Source of the DNA: Seriola aureovittata | Lineage: Eukaryota > Chordata > Actinopteri > Carangiformes > Carangidae | Reading direction: 5' to 3' | NCBI RefSeq assembly: GCF_021018895.1 | Contig: NC_079366.1 | Location: forward strand, 21,933,896-21,997,895 | Length of the DNA: 64,000 nucleotides | In this document: piece after piece, positions 31,925 to 50,820 of the stretch | Layout: the number at the start of each line of letters is the position of its first letter | Numbering within the stretch: the first letter of the stretch is position 1 | Program-made: the position numbers and the translations under genes | The notes under the pieces: model-generated | What the model was told of the DNA's origin: nothing | The model's input: only the letters and a program-made list of their open reading frames with translations | The model's database searches: none

Positions 31925-32195
31925 TGGGTGGTATGGTTACACAGTGGTTAGTATTGCTGCCTCCCAAGAGTTTGCATGTTTTTCCCAAATTCCACAAGCA
32001 CATCAGGTGGAGCGGAGACTCTGAATGTCTATGACTATAAGGAGTGTTCATCTAACCGTCGTGTCACAGGCCTGTGATGTACTAAAGCTCCATCTAAGGT
32101 GTCTCCTATTGTCCAATAATTAGTGGGTAGAACTATCCACCTGTAAAATAAACTTGTAAACAATTAGAGATTGGAAAAGTAAGTGAATATACTTT
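31925..32195 (+). repeat. Decayed teleost tRNA-like-headed retroposon
   Basis: Landmarks are GTGGGTGGTATGGTTACACA, GTGGTTAGTATTGCTGCCTC, AGTTTGCATGTTTTTCCC, GGAGACTCTGAATGTCTATG, GGCCTGTGATGTACTAAAG and CCATCTAAGGTGTCTCCTAT. They line up with a very common fish element whose head reads GGTGGTGCAGTGGTTAGCAC and whose body mentions GCGATAGACTGGCGACCTGT. A separate tail of the same family is at 33068-33100 (CTGGATAAGCAGCAGAAAAT). Confidence 0.6.
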
Positions 32196-32633
32196 CCCAC
32201 TGCATGCAGTATAAAATCAAAATATCTAATAGGTCAAATCCTAAATGTTTTGAGCAGTGTCTACGCAAAGTGTCACAAAGGTGATCAAGGTGGGCATGCT
32301 ATATGTATTACATTATGTATGATTAACACCTTTTTTCAGGAAATATGGAAATGTGTTTTACAGTATAGCCCATACAGGTATAAAGTGTAGAGATCAAGGT
32401 TTTTTTTTTTTTTTACACAGTAGTTGCAGCTTTTATGCATTTTCTGTCATTCCTGTTGTATTTATTTTTTAGTACTGAAACCCCAATTACTGCTGCTATA
32501 TTACATGTTTGCCCACCATTTTATTACCTGCACTCAGTTTGTCCAAGGTCTCAAGAAAGTGCATAGTAAAAAAAGAATGCATTGTCTGTCAAACCTGCAA
32601 AGCCACTATTAGTATCACAACTTGTAGCCGGTG
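32196..32633. other. Intergenic, nothing recognised
   Basis: Poly-T at 32399-32415 is the only landmark. Confidence 0.35.
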
Positions 32634-32828
32634 GTAGAAAGTAACTCAAGTAATCCTACTTAAGTACAATTTTGAGGCAGTTGTTCTTTACCTGAGTGTT
32701 TCCATTTTATACTGCTTTATACTTCTACTTCACTACATTTCAGAAGAAAATGTTGTACTTTATACTCCACTACATTTATCTTAAAGCTATATTAATTAGT
32801 TACTTTACAGATCTTATATAAGCATTTT
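32634..32828 (-). repeat. Teleost non-autonomous transposon copy (reverse)
   Basis: Reads GGTAGAAAGTAACTCAAGTA, ACTTAAGTACAATTTTGAGG, TTCCATTTTATACTGC, CTACTTCACTACATTTCAGA and CTCCACTACATTTATC. It is the same family as 12388-12655 on the other strand. Confidence 0.7.
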
Positions 32829-34139
32829 ATAAAATACAATATATTGTTGAAGATACCCACTGATTTCCAACCTTTCTGGCTTGTGACACTTCACAAATGA
32901 AGTTGGGCTTCCATGTCACATTTTAGACTTCTATGTGTTGTTAGCGGTGATATAACCTAGAATTATTTACCAGGTGCATGAATCATTTATATCATATTGT
33001 CACCACTTACCAGCAGTATGTACCAATAATTCCTAATGATAACATTAATTAATCATTTAACACAACCTGGGCCTGGATAAGCAGCAGAAAATGGATGGAA
33101 TAATACTAATTAAAAAATTGTCTTATTTAAGGTCCACATATAACCAAATATGAACATCATAGTTCTGGTACTATAGATTTTCCAGACAGTTTTTACTAAA
33201 ATCACATAGAAAAACATTTTCTAAGTATCATTTCTGCCTACAATAGGTAAGAGAATAGTAAAGTCCAGATGGGATGTAAAAATGAACCTCTGCTGCTGTC
33301 TGCTGGTTAAACCTGTCCTCTGTCCAGGGGTGGAACCAGACAATGTAAACAGTTGGGGCTTAGCCCCAACTTCAGTCTATATTCAGGGGACATTTTCCCC
33401 TGGAGAATTTTCTCCCCCATTCACAGCAGCTACATGCACTATTTACTGTATCAAGCCATTTGTACATCATTTGGGCAAAACATGATAGTTGCCCAGGAAA
33501 AAAAAACTTCCGGAGCCTGCATCATGGCTAATTTTCACTGCTGACACATAAAAAGAGGAAAAAATTGTCTGATGTTACTATTTTGAATTTACATGACGTA
33601 GGTCGTGAATGAATTTGGCATAAACAGCTTTACTAATCTTGACACCCATTTTTGTTACACTATGTTCACAGAGTTCACAGATTTAATGTTTAGATGACAA
33701 ATCTACATTTAAATCCAGACCATAATTACATGTGCTGCTCTAACTGAGCAGACATGGATCCACACCAAGGCCAAGTAAATGTCTTCACTACTCTGAACTG
33801 AATATTAGACCAACAGAAGAATATTTACTCTATTGATATTAAATTTCTTTAAGGAATAGCATCATAGGATAAAGAACATAGATAAGTACTTAAGTATTAT
33901 AGTACAGTATTTTATTTGATCTAAGTTATAATATAAACTTCATATAAGAAGTGCTGGGTACTAGGGCCCCATAAGCCGCCCTCTGCTCCGCCCATACCTC
34001 TGTCATCTTTAGAGTTTTTTTTTGACGATTTAGTGAATACTTTTCAGAAATCACTCATACATTTCCACTTGTTTTACTACAAAGGCAAAAACATTTGACA
34101 CTTATCTTCTTTACTTACAGAGTTTAAAGATATATTTAT
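32829..34139. other. Intergenic between smad1 and mmaa
   Basis: No exon recognised. It contains the retroposon tail at 33068-33100 and two adjacent hairpins at 33352-33402. Confidence 0.4.
33352..33402. repeat. Two adjacent small hairpins
   Basis: GTTGGGGC at 33352-33359 pairs with GCCCCAAC at 33363-33370 over a 3-base loop. CAGGGGA at 33384-33390 pairs with TCCCCTG at 33396-33402 over a 5-base loop. The role is unknown; a TE remnant is the simplest reading. Confidence 0.7.
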
Positions 34140-34622
34140 CGTATAAATGAATCGACGGAACCTTTTGTCGGGGGCGGTGCCGTGCGTCAACGGAAACGGA
34201 AGAGAATGAATGAAACAACCGTTGATATGTAACCTGTAACGCTCGAGTAACACCTCCAGGAAGCTGGTACGAGGTCAGAGTGAATTCATGTAACTTCAGG
34301 AACATTTTGTGTAAATAGTTTGCTGGTTATATCTTTTAGAATTGTATTTATAGTTACAGTATTAGCGATTGTTACGCTAACACAGCGTTAGCCTCACGGT
34401 CAATAGAAGATACCGGTTTTGTGCTCGTGTTGAAGTTTTCTCACTTTGCTGTCACAGCTAACAACAGTTTAATTTTCGGTTAGCAAGTGCTCAAGACACC
34501 GCTAAATTATAAGGTCAAAATAGGATTGAATACGCTATCTTCCATATTTTCGTCATTTTGATGCTACAGTTGAAGCTGTCATGAATGAGTGAAAAGAAAT
34601 CTCCATTGTTTTCTCCTCCTAG
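34140..34622 (+). promoter_or_regulatory. mmaa: mmaa promoter and 5' UTR region
   Basis: CpG content rises and a GC box (GGGGGCGGTGC) sits at 34170-34180. No TATA box is obvious. Two short upstream reading frames precede the mmaa start: ATG AAT GAG TGA at 34581-34592, and an overlapping frame from 34585 that runs past the mmaa ATG. The sequence TTTTCTCCTCCTAG ends at 34622, so either this is the acceptor of an intron after a non-coding exon, or the 5' UTR simply continues. Confidence 0.45.
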
Positions 34623-42657
<8,035 letters not shown>

Positions 42658-43500
42658 TAAACGCTGGGACTGGATGGATGTTTTACGGTTCATTAGGGCC
42701 ACTTGGTGCCAAAAAACACTAGGACAGAGTGAGAATATGCGACCTTGACTCTGTGGTTTGCACAAAAAGAAGCAGCCTTGCTGTTTTTACACTTAATTTG
42801 AAATTTAAAATAAGTGAGGCAGAAGTCACCCCTTCCACAGAGACTCAGTTTCATCTTGCTTAAATCCAAATCAGGAGAGGCCTGACTGAGCAGACAGTTT
42901 CATGTCTCACCTTTGGCTTCAAGACATATTCACATATGGACAGTGGAGGGAAACGATGTAAAAGAGTTCTGCCATCATCCTTTTTTTCTGATGTTTTCTA
43001 ATGTAAAGAAGATACTGAGACTGTCTTCTCAGACTAGAACACTAAAGCCCTCATGAACAGTTTTAATGAAATCAGTACGAAACATACGGATGATTGTAAA
43101 GGCCATGTTGTTACACTTGGGAAACAGACTGCACAATACTGATCACTTTTACAAAGTGTGTCTTTAGAAGAAGCTGAGACTTGTTTTTCCGGCCAGAAAT
43201 ACTGACATGACAAATACTGTAGTGAGAGTATGATATGTGGTAAACAATTCACTGCCACTGGCACTCATGCCCATAGATTGATTTACAATTTATAACCGCA
43301 AAGGAAAAGTTTTGTAGAACGGATAAGGTTTAGAGCAGCGGGATTGTACAGTCACTTGTTTCTCTTGATGAACTGCTATGGACTTCGCTCCAAGAACAAA
43401 CACAAATTCTCTTGGACAACTGCACTTTCAAGATGCTGATTATGCTGTGACTCTTAAATGGATAAGTGAATAACATTAAATCTGTCAGTACAGTTGGCTA
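42658..43500 (+). other. mmaa: mmaa 3' UTR
   Basis: The first plausible polyadenylation signal is ATTAAA at 43475-43480, followed by a T/G-rich stretch (CTTGTGTTTGCTC) near 43515. An AATAAA at 44272 is an alternative. Confidence 0.5.
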
Positions 43501-43799
43501 AGATTCCTCTCTCCTTGTGTTTGCTCATGGTATGAAAAAGAAGGGGGTACTGATTAATGTAACCTCTACGAATATTAGTCCTGAGATTTGTCAAAGATGT
43601 AATGAAATGTTTTCTGCACTCTGGAGCCAGAAATGTCAGTGCAAGGTATCAACTGAATGAGTCAGCTGCTCAGTTACTTGTAATTCAGGCGAAACACACT
43701 TTAATATTTTTAGAAGTACCTTCATAATGCACTGCACTCCTGGACACCACCAGAGATCAAAAGACAAAGAGAAGTCATCTACTCATGACTTCACTGTGG

Positions 43800-44591
43800 C
43801 TACTTTATTAATTTTAAACAGACTTGCTGCTGTATTCAGGATAAAGTGGTAGACTCAGTGTCAGTAGCATATGCTTGTAAAATCTACACGACAGGTATTT
43901 TCCATACGAACATCAGAGTCATCACAACGGTGTTCTGCATACAATACCTTTGAGAACTACAACCGCAACTGATCTAAATCTGTAAATTGTTTTTTAAAAT
44001 AATCAATCCATAAGTCTATAAAAAAAAAAAAAATTGCTTGCATTTGTCCAAAACTCAGACACTCGGTATACAGTGATTTAGAAATGGAGAACAGCAGCAA
44101 GTCTTCACATTCGTGACTACAAAAATATTTGCCATTTTTCCTTGATAAACAACCTAAATTATAAATCATTTATCAAAGTTGATTGACTAATTGATCAGTC
44201 AATTTTTTTTCAGGATTTATCAATGAGACTTTTTTTTTGGTGCTCTTCCATTATGTCAGCACCTTACCAAAATAAAGGGAATTTACAAAAGAACATCAAG
44301 TACAATATAATACAAGTCAGTGCAATGCCACAAAATACAACCTTTGTGAAGCATATCATCAGTTTTTAAGGAAACTGTGTGAAAGGTGTTGATTTAACGC
44401 TATAGTAATTTTATGATACAATGTTTAGGTGTTATTGTATTGGACTGCATCATATTAATAATATTAATTGTAACAATAATAATAATAATCTGTAAAACCT
44501 TTTTCTTAATCCAATTTAAAAGTGCTTAGACAAAGAACAGAGAAGACAGTAATAAAAATACAATAAACAGTAAAATAGATCAATTTAAAAA

Positions 44592-44639
<48 letters not shown>

Positions 44640-45099
44640 ACTCCACTGAATGGATTCTAATGTCACTTGCATCTACAGATTATAGAGAGTTTAAAAAAAA
44701 AAAAAAAAAAGATAAGAGGGGATGAAATAAAGGTGTGAAAAACTCTCTCAAGGTCACCAGCAGACTAATGATTGGACTTACAGTACGTACAGTGCTCATG
44801 ATGTTCACAATGTGTGCTGTCTGTAGATGTGAGTTCTTACTTTCTTCGACCACTAGAGGTCTCCCTAATTCCACTTAGCTCTGAATTCATCATCCTAATG
44901 ACTGATCCCTCAGTGCCAACCACCCTCCCCCTCATAATGCCCCCGCCTCCTGCCCTCCATCCATTCTTCATTGAGGTTGCCTAGGGTGCCAGGTCACTCG
45001 GAGGTGAGGACATCAGCAGCTGCCACTCTCCTGTAGCACAGGCTGTACTGTAGTCCTCGCCCTCAGTACCGAACCCTCCTCAGCTACTCTCAGTCCTCG
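43800..45099 (-). other. Possible last exon of a minus-strand gene (znf827?)
   Basis: On the minus strand a strong acceptor, CTTTCTGTTTTTTCAG, ends at 45100. In one phase the exon would code only Glu-Asp before TGA at 45092-45090, then a long 3' UTR running to AATAAA on the minus strand (plus positions 43804-43809). In human the neighbour of MMAA is ZNF827 in exactly this convergent orientation. No zinc-finger exon could be identified in the window, so both the exon and the name are inference. The region also holds a (TA)n repeat. Confidence 0.25.
44598..44634. repeat. (TA)n microsatellite
   Basis: About 18 TA units. Confidence 0.95.
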
Positions 45100-45495
45100 C
45101 TGAAAAAACAGAAAGGAGCAAAGCTTAGTACAGTACAGTACAGGAGGGTTGACTGTGTGACTGTACAGCTTTCAACCTCAACCCTCTCTTTGAAAATAGA
45201 CTATTTTTCAAGGGGGAAAAAAATAGGGTGTATTCAATACTAATCCATGCTTGTCCTTGCTCTGTCTGCTTTGGAAACACTGAGACTGAGCCCCCCGACC
45301 GCTGGACTGGCTCCCAGGTCGCTGCTTGTTTGCTCCCGACTGCGTACAAGAGGAAGAATGCCCCTTGAATGCAGATGGATTCATTAGGTCTGAGTAACAC
45401 CCTTCTCCTCCATCATGCTGACACAAACACATACACACTGTAACTGCTCTGGCTTTGCAAAAGGGAACAGTGAGTTCTGCAGCTCTGGACGCTCT

Positions 45496-45496
<1 letters not shown>

Positions 45497-45539
<43 letters not shown>

Positions 45540-45546
45540 ACAGACA
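45497..45546. repeat. (CA)n microsatellite
   Basis: About 19 CA units followed by CAGACA variants. Confidence 0.95.
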
Positions 45547-46513
45547 TGCATATACGTACACACAGTTGTCTCCAGTGTAAACAACACCATGCGGTTTCAC
45601 TAAGGAAGATTAACTCAAATGCTGCTGGATCGTGTTCGGCCATTTTAGCCTAAACACATGGCCCATCCACATGTGTTTAGCATTTCGCTGGATCTCTTGA
45701 ATGTAAGCAGAGGACAGAGACTGGCTCTTTGATGAGGTTTTTTCATGTTTAATGGAGGGGCTTACATTGACAGTCTTTCTTTGTGTCAGCAGTCTCAAGT
45801 CAAAATGCTTTCCTGGCTCAGGACAAAGCAAAACGGTGCCCTCATACTGATGTAATTGCAGTCCAAAAACTCAGCTTTTCCCCTTCAAAACCTCAAAGTC
45901 TGGAATGAGCACTGAACAATGGGGCTGCTACAAATGTCAGTAAACAAAACAGACATATCGTCACGCAGACAGACATCAATGGTTTTCCTCTTGATGGTTG
46001 TGTCAGCGTTAGAGTTTGGCTGTTTTCTGGTCAGATCAGCGCGTGAGGGAAGCCTGACACTGGGGGATATGTCAGACTGGCCCTCCTACCAGGCGGATTT
46101 GGGAGCTGTGTGTATGTATGTGTGTAGTGTGACAACTGGTCATGGGCTGTTGGTCACAAAGCCTCACCCCATCCTTGCTATGTTTGCTCCACTTCTCACA
46201 CACAAGCACACACTGTGTCACCACACACATACACAAACAACTGTCCTGCGCACCTCCTACATATCTTGTACATACATACAAGTCATCCATCCCCTGTCAC
46301 ACACACTGGCAGACATGCACCCCCCACACACACTGCCTGCCTTGTTGGCCACCCGGCCGCTCCGACTCGGCTGGCTGCACTGCTGTCTCTCTGTAGTGAC
46401 AGATGAGTGTGTGAGAAGCATTTCCTCCAGGCTCAGGGCTTACTTTCAAGACGGCTGCAAAACGATACAAGGAACCACACGCTAATGGGGTTGGAGAGCT
46501 GCAGTGAAGCCCT

Positions 46514-46527
46514 GAGTGTGTGTGTGT

Positions 46528-46564
<37 letters not shown>

Positions 46565-46574
46565 TGTGAGTGTG

Positions 46575-46649
<75 letters not shown>
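46514..46649. repeat. (TG)n / (GAGTGT)n microsatellite
   Basis: TG units with a central block of GAGTGT hexamers at about 46562-46584. Confidence 0.96.
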
Positions 46650-48955
46650 AATAGATGTAACAACCCACTCATTATGTTGCTCTGATGGGTCACTGTGCAG
46701 CCTCTTTATAAGGAGACCCTTATGGCGACATGTCTTATTATATCAACTGCTGAGATGGATGTTAATACCAGGCTGCGCTGTGCATGCTGCATGCTCTCTA
46801 GCCTGTACAGTGATGAGACGTGGTTGGTATTCAAAGTGTGTCTCATTGCATGGGCTAATTCTATTTAACCTGGTGAAGTCTGCTAGATGGTACGGTCAGA
46901 ATGCCCCAGGGAGACCAGTATGTACCTCTGCTTTATTACCCACCTGAGGAGGCTCGCTCTCATGCACACTCCACTGTTTGCTATGTGTAATTTACTGGGC
47001 AGCCTGTGGGCCAGGCCTTCATCTGTAGGAAAGCGCGAATACAGCCTTGGCGCCAGTAATTGGACTTTAGAACTGATTGGGGAACTTGACTGACCCCCGG
47101 TAATGGATTTGAGTGAATAATTATTTGTAGTTATGGTTGGAAGATGATATCAGGGAGAGAGAGACCAATCCCACTAGTGTGACTCACCCCTGCCGCCAGA
47201 GCAGAACGCTGCCAGCACTCAATTAATGAAATCCAGCTGCTCAGACTCCCCACGTGTAGTGGCTGATCAAAAAAACACACAGGGGTCTGGTCAGAAAAAG
47301 GGTTATCTTCATCCAACCTTTCCCTTTCGCACAACTGGCAGCCTGTGGCCCATCACAATAGTGATTATAAAATCTTCTCCACTCCAGGTACAAGACATTA
47401 AGGTTGATAATGTCTCCATTATTTTTTAACTGCCTGTGGCAGTGCTCAGCACAGCCCATGGCAGCCATGTTAATGAGACCTCTCAAGATGGCAGGCAGCG
47501 CCTCCTCAGGACACAAAATGCAATCACTCTTAATCCAGCACTTTAATTGCTGGCCAAGCCTGCCTAAGTGAATTCAGCTGTTCCATCTCTGCAGGCGAGT
47601 GGCTGCACCTCGAGAATGCTCCAACATCATACTCGCAAAGATAAACTGAGCTTCAAAACAAATGGGAAGTGATGCAAGGTGGTCTGTTTTGTTAAAACTG
47701 AGGGTTATTTTTCTGGTCTGAGGGTGTCGGACGGATGCTGAGAACTCAGGAAGCACAAGTCAGATTTCCTCTTCTCTTCCCTCACTGCCTTTACGCATAA
47801 TTTTTAGCTCTCTTCTGAGGCTTTAGACGGTAATATGCAGGGAGAACAGCAGCCACCTCCTTACTTTGCTCTCTTTTATCTTTCTCTCTTTGCTCCTTGA
47901 TTGACCCACTTGCTCCTACATCATTATCCTCACCACTCTCCTCACTTAAATACATTTTTCTTTCCTCTCTTCTTCTCACTCTCCCGCTTTCATCCTGTCA
48001 CCAGTCCTCCTGTCATATGTCCCTGTCCCCCCTCTCCTCCTCTCCCTCCGTGTGACCCCTCGTTGCCCTCTTGCCAGTCCCTATTATTTCTGGCTGCCCA
48101 GTGGCCTGGTCAGGCTGGTGCTCCGGGGCTCCAGGCAGCCCGTGTTATGACAGGTAACACTGGGCCGCACACTCTCTCCGGTAACATGTGGAGGTCAGCC
48201 TGTCATACCTGTCCACAGCTCCACTGTGTGCACACACGCACATGTGCGCACACACAAATGCCATGATTCGCTGTGTATGGATAACTGCCAGACAGCCCTG
48301 GCCTTAACCTTAGATTCAGCAAAAGTGAGCGATGAGGTGCAGTGGAGTAGAAATACATCTTTCCCCGTTCTGTTCCTTTGTGCTTGCGAAACAATGTCTT
48401 TTTTTCTAAAGGTCTTACATGATGTGTTGTCTGTACAGCCTTGGCAACCAGTAGAAATGCTGTAGCTGTTCCTGTTTAGCACAGAGGAGGAGGATTTAAC
48501 TGGATAGTGGCTGTTAACTACCGCTAGACTCCTCTCTCTCCTGGCATGGCCTGTTCCACGTGTTAATGACCACTCACAGTTGCTGCCCTGAGGGGACCGC
48601 AGGACAGAGTCAGCCAACATCAGACCCTCACAGCACCTCCAAGACCATCTGCTCAAACAAGAGAAAATATGTTCCGCATGTTATTTGTCTTCTGCATCCA
48701 TTGTTTTTGGACTGTAAAAGGAGCCGCCAAGTTACAATTTGTTTCATTCATAACAATTTTTAATGGGATGGGATTGCTTCAGCAGAGGGTCCAAGCTTGT
48801 TTCCCACATGCGTTTCCTGCTCATGATGTCTCATTTCTATCCAGCTGCCCTCTATCAACTAGTGAATAGCCAAGTTTTGTAAGGTTCAGGGCCAGTAATG
48901 AGAACAGTCATCCTCTACCCGACCGAACAAGCTCTATCCACCCTGGACAAGATGG

Positions 48956-50251
48956 TAGCGCCCCAGTAGTCGATCAGCAGTTTTTGTTACCGTGGCATGT
49001 TCCTGGCTCCTCGTCTGATCCAGGGCAATGCCCCACACTACCAGGCCTGTGAGGGCCAAGGGGCCGGCATGGGTTTGTCACGCCAGGTTGACATTTCGGG
49101 GAACTTTGCCAGGACACCACAGCACATTTCGTCCTCCTGGACAAGTGGTGTGGGAGCAAACGTGTCAACTCGGGCAGATGGGCAGGCGTCAGTGCCAACC
49201 TCACTGGACCATACCGGACCGCTGGCCTGGCAACTGTCCGCCAGCCAGCCAGACGTAGCGCTTCCTGGCACATAGTGAAGGGGCAGGTGTCTCCCTCTAG
49301 CAGCGAGCTCTACGAACATGTGTCTACATACTGTCTTTGTGCCTGTGTGTGTGTGTGTGAGACAGTAAAAAAAGGGCAAACCATAAAAGTTACTGCAACA
49401 TACGTATGTACATGTAACTGATTTTGAAGTTCAGGACAGCCGACACTAAAAGTGTCATTTAAACAGACTGTGCTAAGAAAGCATGGAAAGATCAAAAACG
49501 AAGCCGAACTGAAGCCAAACCACTGTTCTTTAATTTTCAAGCAACCCTCTCATTTTGATATCATGAATGTCTAGGCTCGCAAGTACTAGAATGAAGTGAG
49601 ATAAGCAGACTGCTGTGTCTTTACTTTTATGCAACTCTTTACACTGAAAACTATTTTACCTGAATGTGTGTCAGGTGAGAAAGCAGCACAACTGTTACAG
49701 TATTTTGACCCATGCAGCCCTTATTACATATATGGACTAGCAACAGTTGCTTACATATTCACAGATCTATTAAATTATCCGGAGGGCCACAAGAAGTAGT
49801 TGGTATAGCCATACAACACCACACTGTCAAGAAAAGGATAAAAGGTAAATAAAATCAAAACTGCCAATATTCATCATAACTCAGAATCCAAAAATTTGAA
49901 CATACAAAATATAGTACTACAACAACATCTATATTACTGATCCAGACTAAATTAAAATATACCAGCAGTAAGCAAGTCAATGTGCAAGATTTTTCACTTT
50001 TATTAAAGCAACGTTTTAGAAAAGCAACCTTAAATACGGGCCAAGGACCATTGCGGCATAAACCTGACATTGCAGAAATCCAGTGTTTTTAATGCTTGAT
50101 TTTAATTTTACAAAATGGGTCTGTGAGAATCCTCACTTTAGGAAAATGACCAATAAAAACAGCCATTTCCATTTCATTTTATTTAAAACTACAAAATCTG
50201 GACATACATTTCAAATTTTAACATCAATTTTGTGAATTTGTTTTCATGTTT
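48956..50251. other. GC-rich block, then AT-rich DNA; no gene assigned
   Basis: At 48997-49275 the sequence is unusually GC-rich with overlapping open frames on both strands (92 and 113 aa), none with a domain I recognise. A decayed transposon is likelier than a gene. 49500-50230 is AT-rich with nothing recognised. Confidence 0.3.
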
Positions 50252-50820
50252 AGGCTGCACATTGTCTGCAATGAAAGTCTTTGGAACTGCTGAAGAGAGC
50301 CAGTCTTGTGCTGGCAGGCGGCAGCGTGATAGAGCAGTAGCAGCAAAGCTGCGACGGACCGAGGGGCCGGGAAGTTGGCGGTTGGCTGACCGGAGGAGGC
50401 CCAGAATACTCGGCGCAACACGGGAAATGAGCTTAGCACCGTGCCCTTATGAGTGAGTACCGTGCCCTGGGCATGACTGTGCATGACTGTATGGCCTTAT
50501 AAATTCAGTGACTGCTGCCGTTCTTATTCCCAGTGACCCAAGGAGGATTGTTGACGGCGGTAGCGGCCTAGCAGAACAAGCCCCCCAGCGCTGTCCCCTA
50601 CCGAGTTGGGTTCGACCCCCCCTTCCATCTACAACCTCTAAGAACGACCAAGTCCCTGCTCCCCATGATCCGCAGCTAAGCTAAGGGACTTCTTATGGAG
50701 TTTTAGTTTGTTTTTTTAGGGATTTTAATGTGGTTTTGTTACTGTTTTTAGCTCTTTGATTAGTATTATGAAAGCCTGGCCTCTGTGATTTTAAATCTGT
50801 GTAATAAATATTGTTAATGC
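50252..50820 (+). CDS. Possible small two-exon transcript, unknown
   Basis: Not recognised. An acceptor-like TTGTTTTCATGTTTAG ends at 50251. A CpG-rich segment then ends at an excellent donor, ATGA|GTGAGTAC (GT at 50453-50454). An 81-base intron follows, ending TTCTTATTCCCAG at 50533. If spliced, an ATG at 50271 reads through the junction to TAA at 50682-50684, giving 110 residues: unspliced reading stops two codons after the donor, so splicing lengthens the frame. AATAAA is at 50804-50809. The product would be Arg/Pro-rich with no domain, signal peptide or membrane segment. Alternatives are a long non-coding RNA or a retrotransposon end; the AT-rich tail with AATAAA could be an LTR. Confidence 0.25.

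Larger units (their letters stand above)
45100..48955. other. No certain gene; microsatellites and possible CNE
   Basis: No exon supported on either strand. If a minus-strand gene runs through here, this is its intron. The part at about 47100-47560 is unique, balanced in composition and rich in ATTA/TAAT words, so it is a candidate conserved non-coding element. Confidence 0.35.

Noticed and set aside
48195..48656. 153-codon minus-strand open frame
   Set aside because: No recognisable domain, no splice context, and overlapping frames on both strands.
48997..49275. GC-rich open frames on both strands
   Set aside because: No domain, no splice sites that lengthen the frame, and no codon-periodicity visible by eye; likely an old mobile element.
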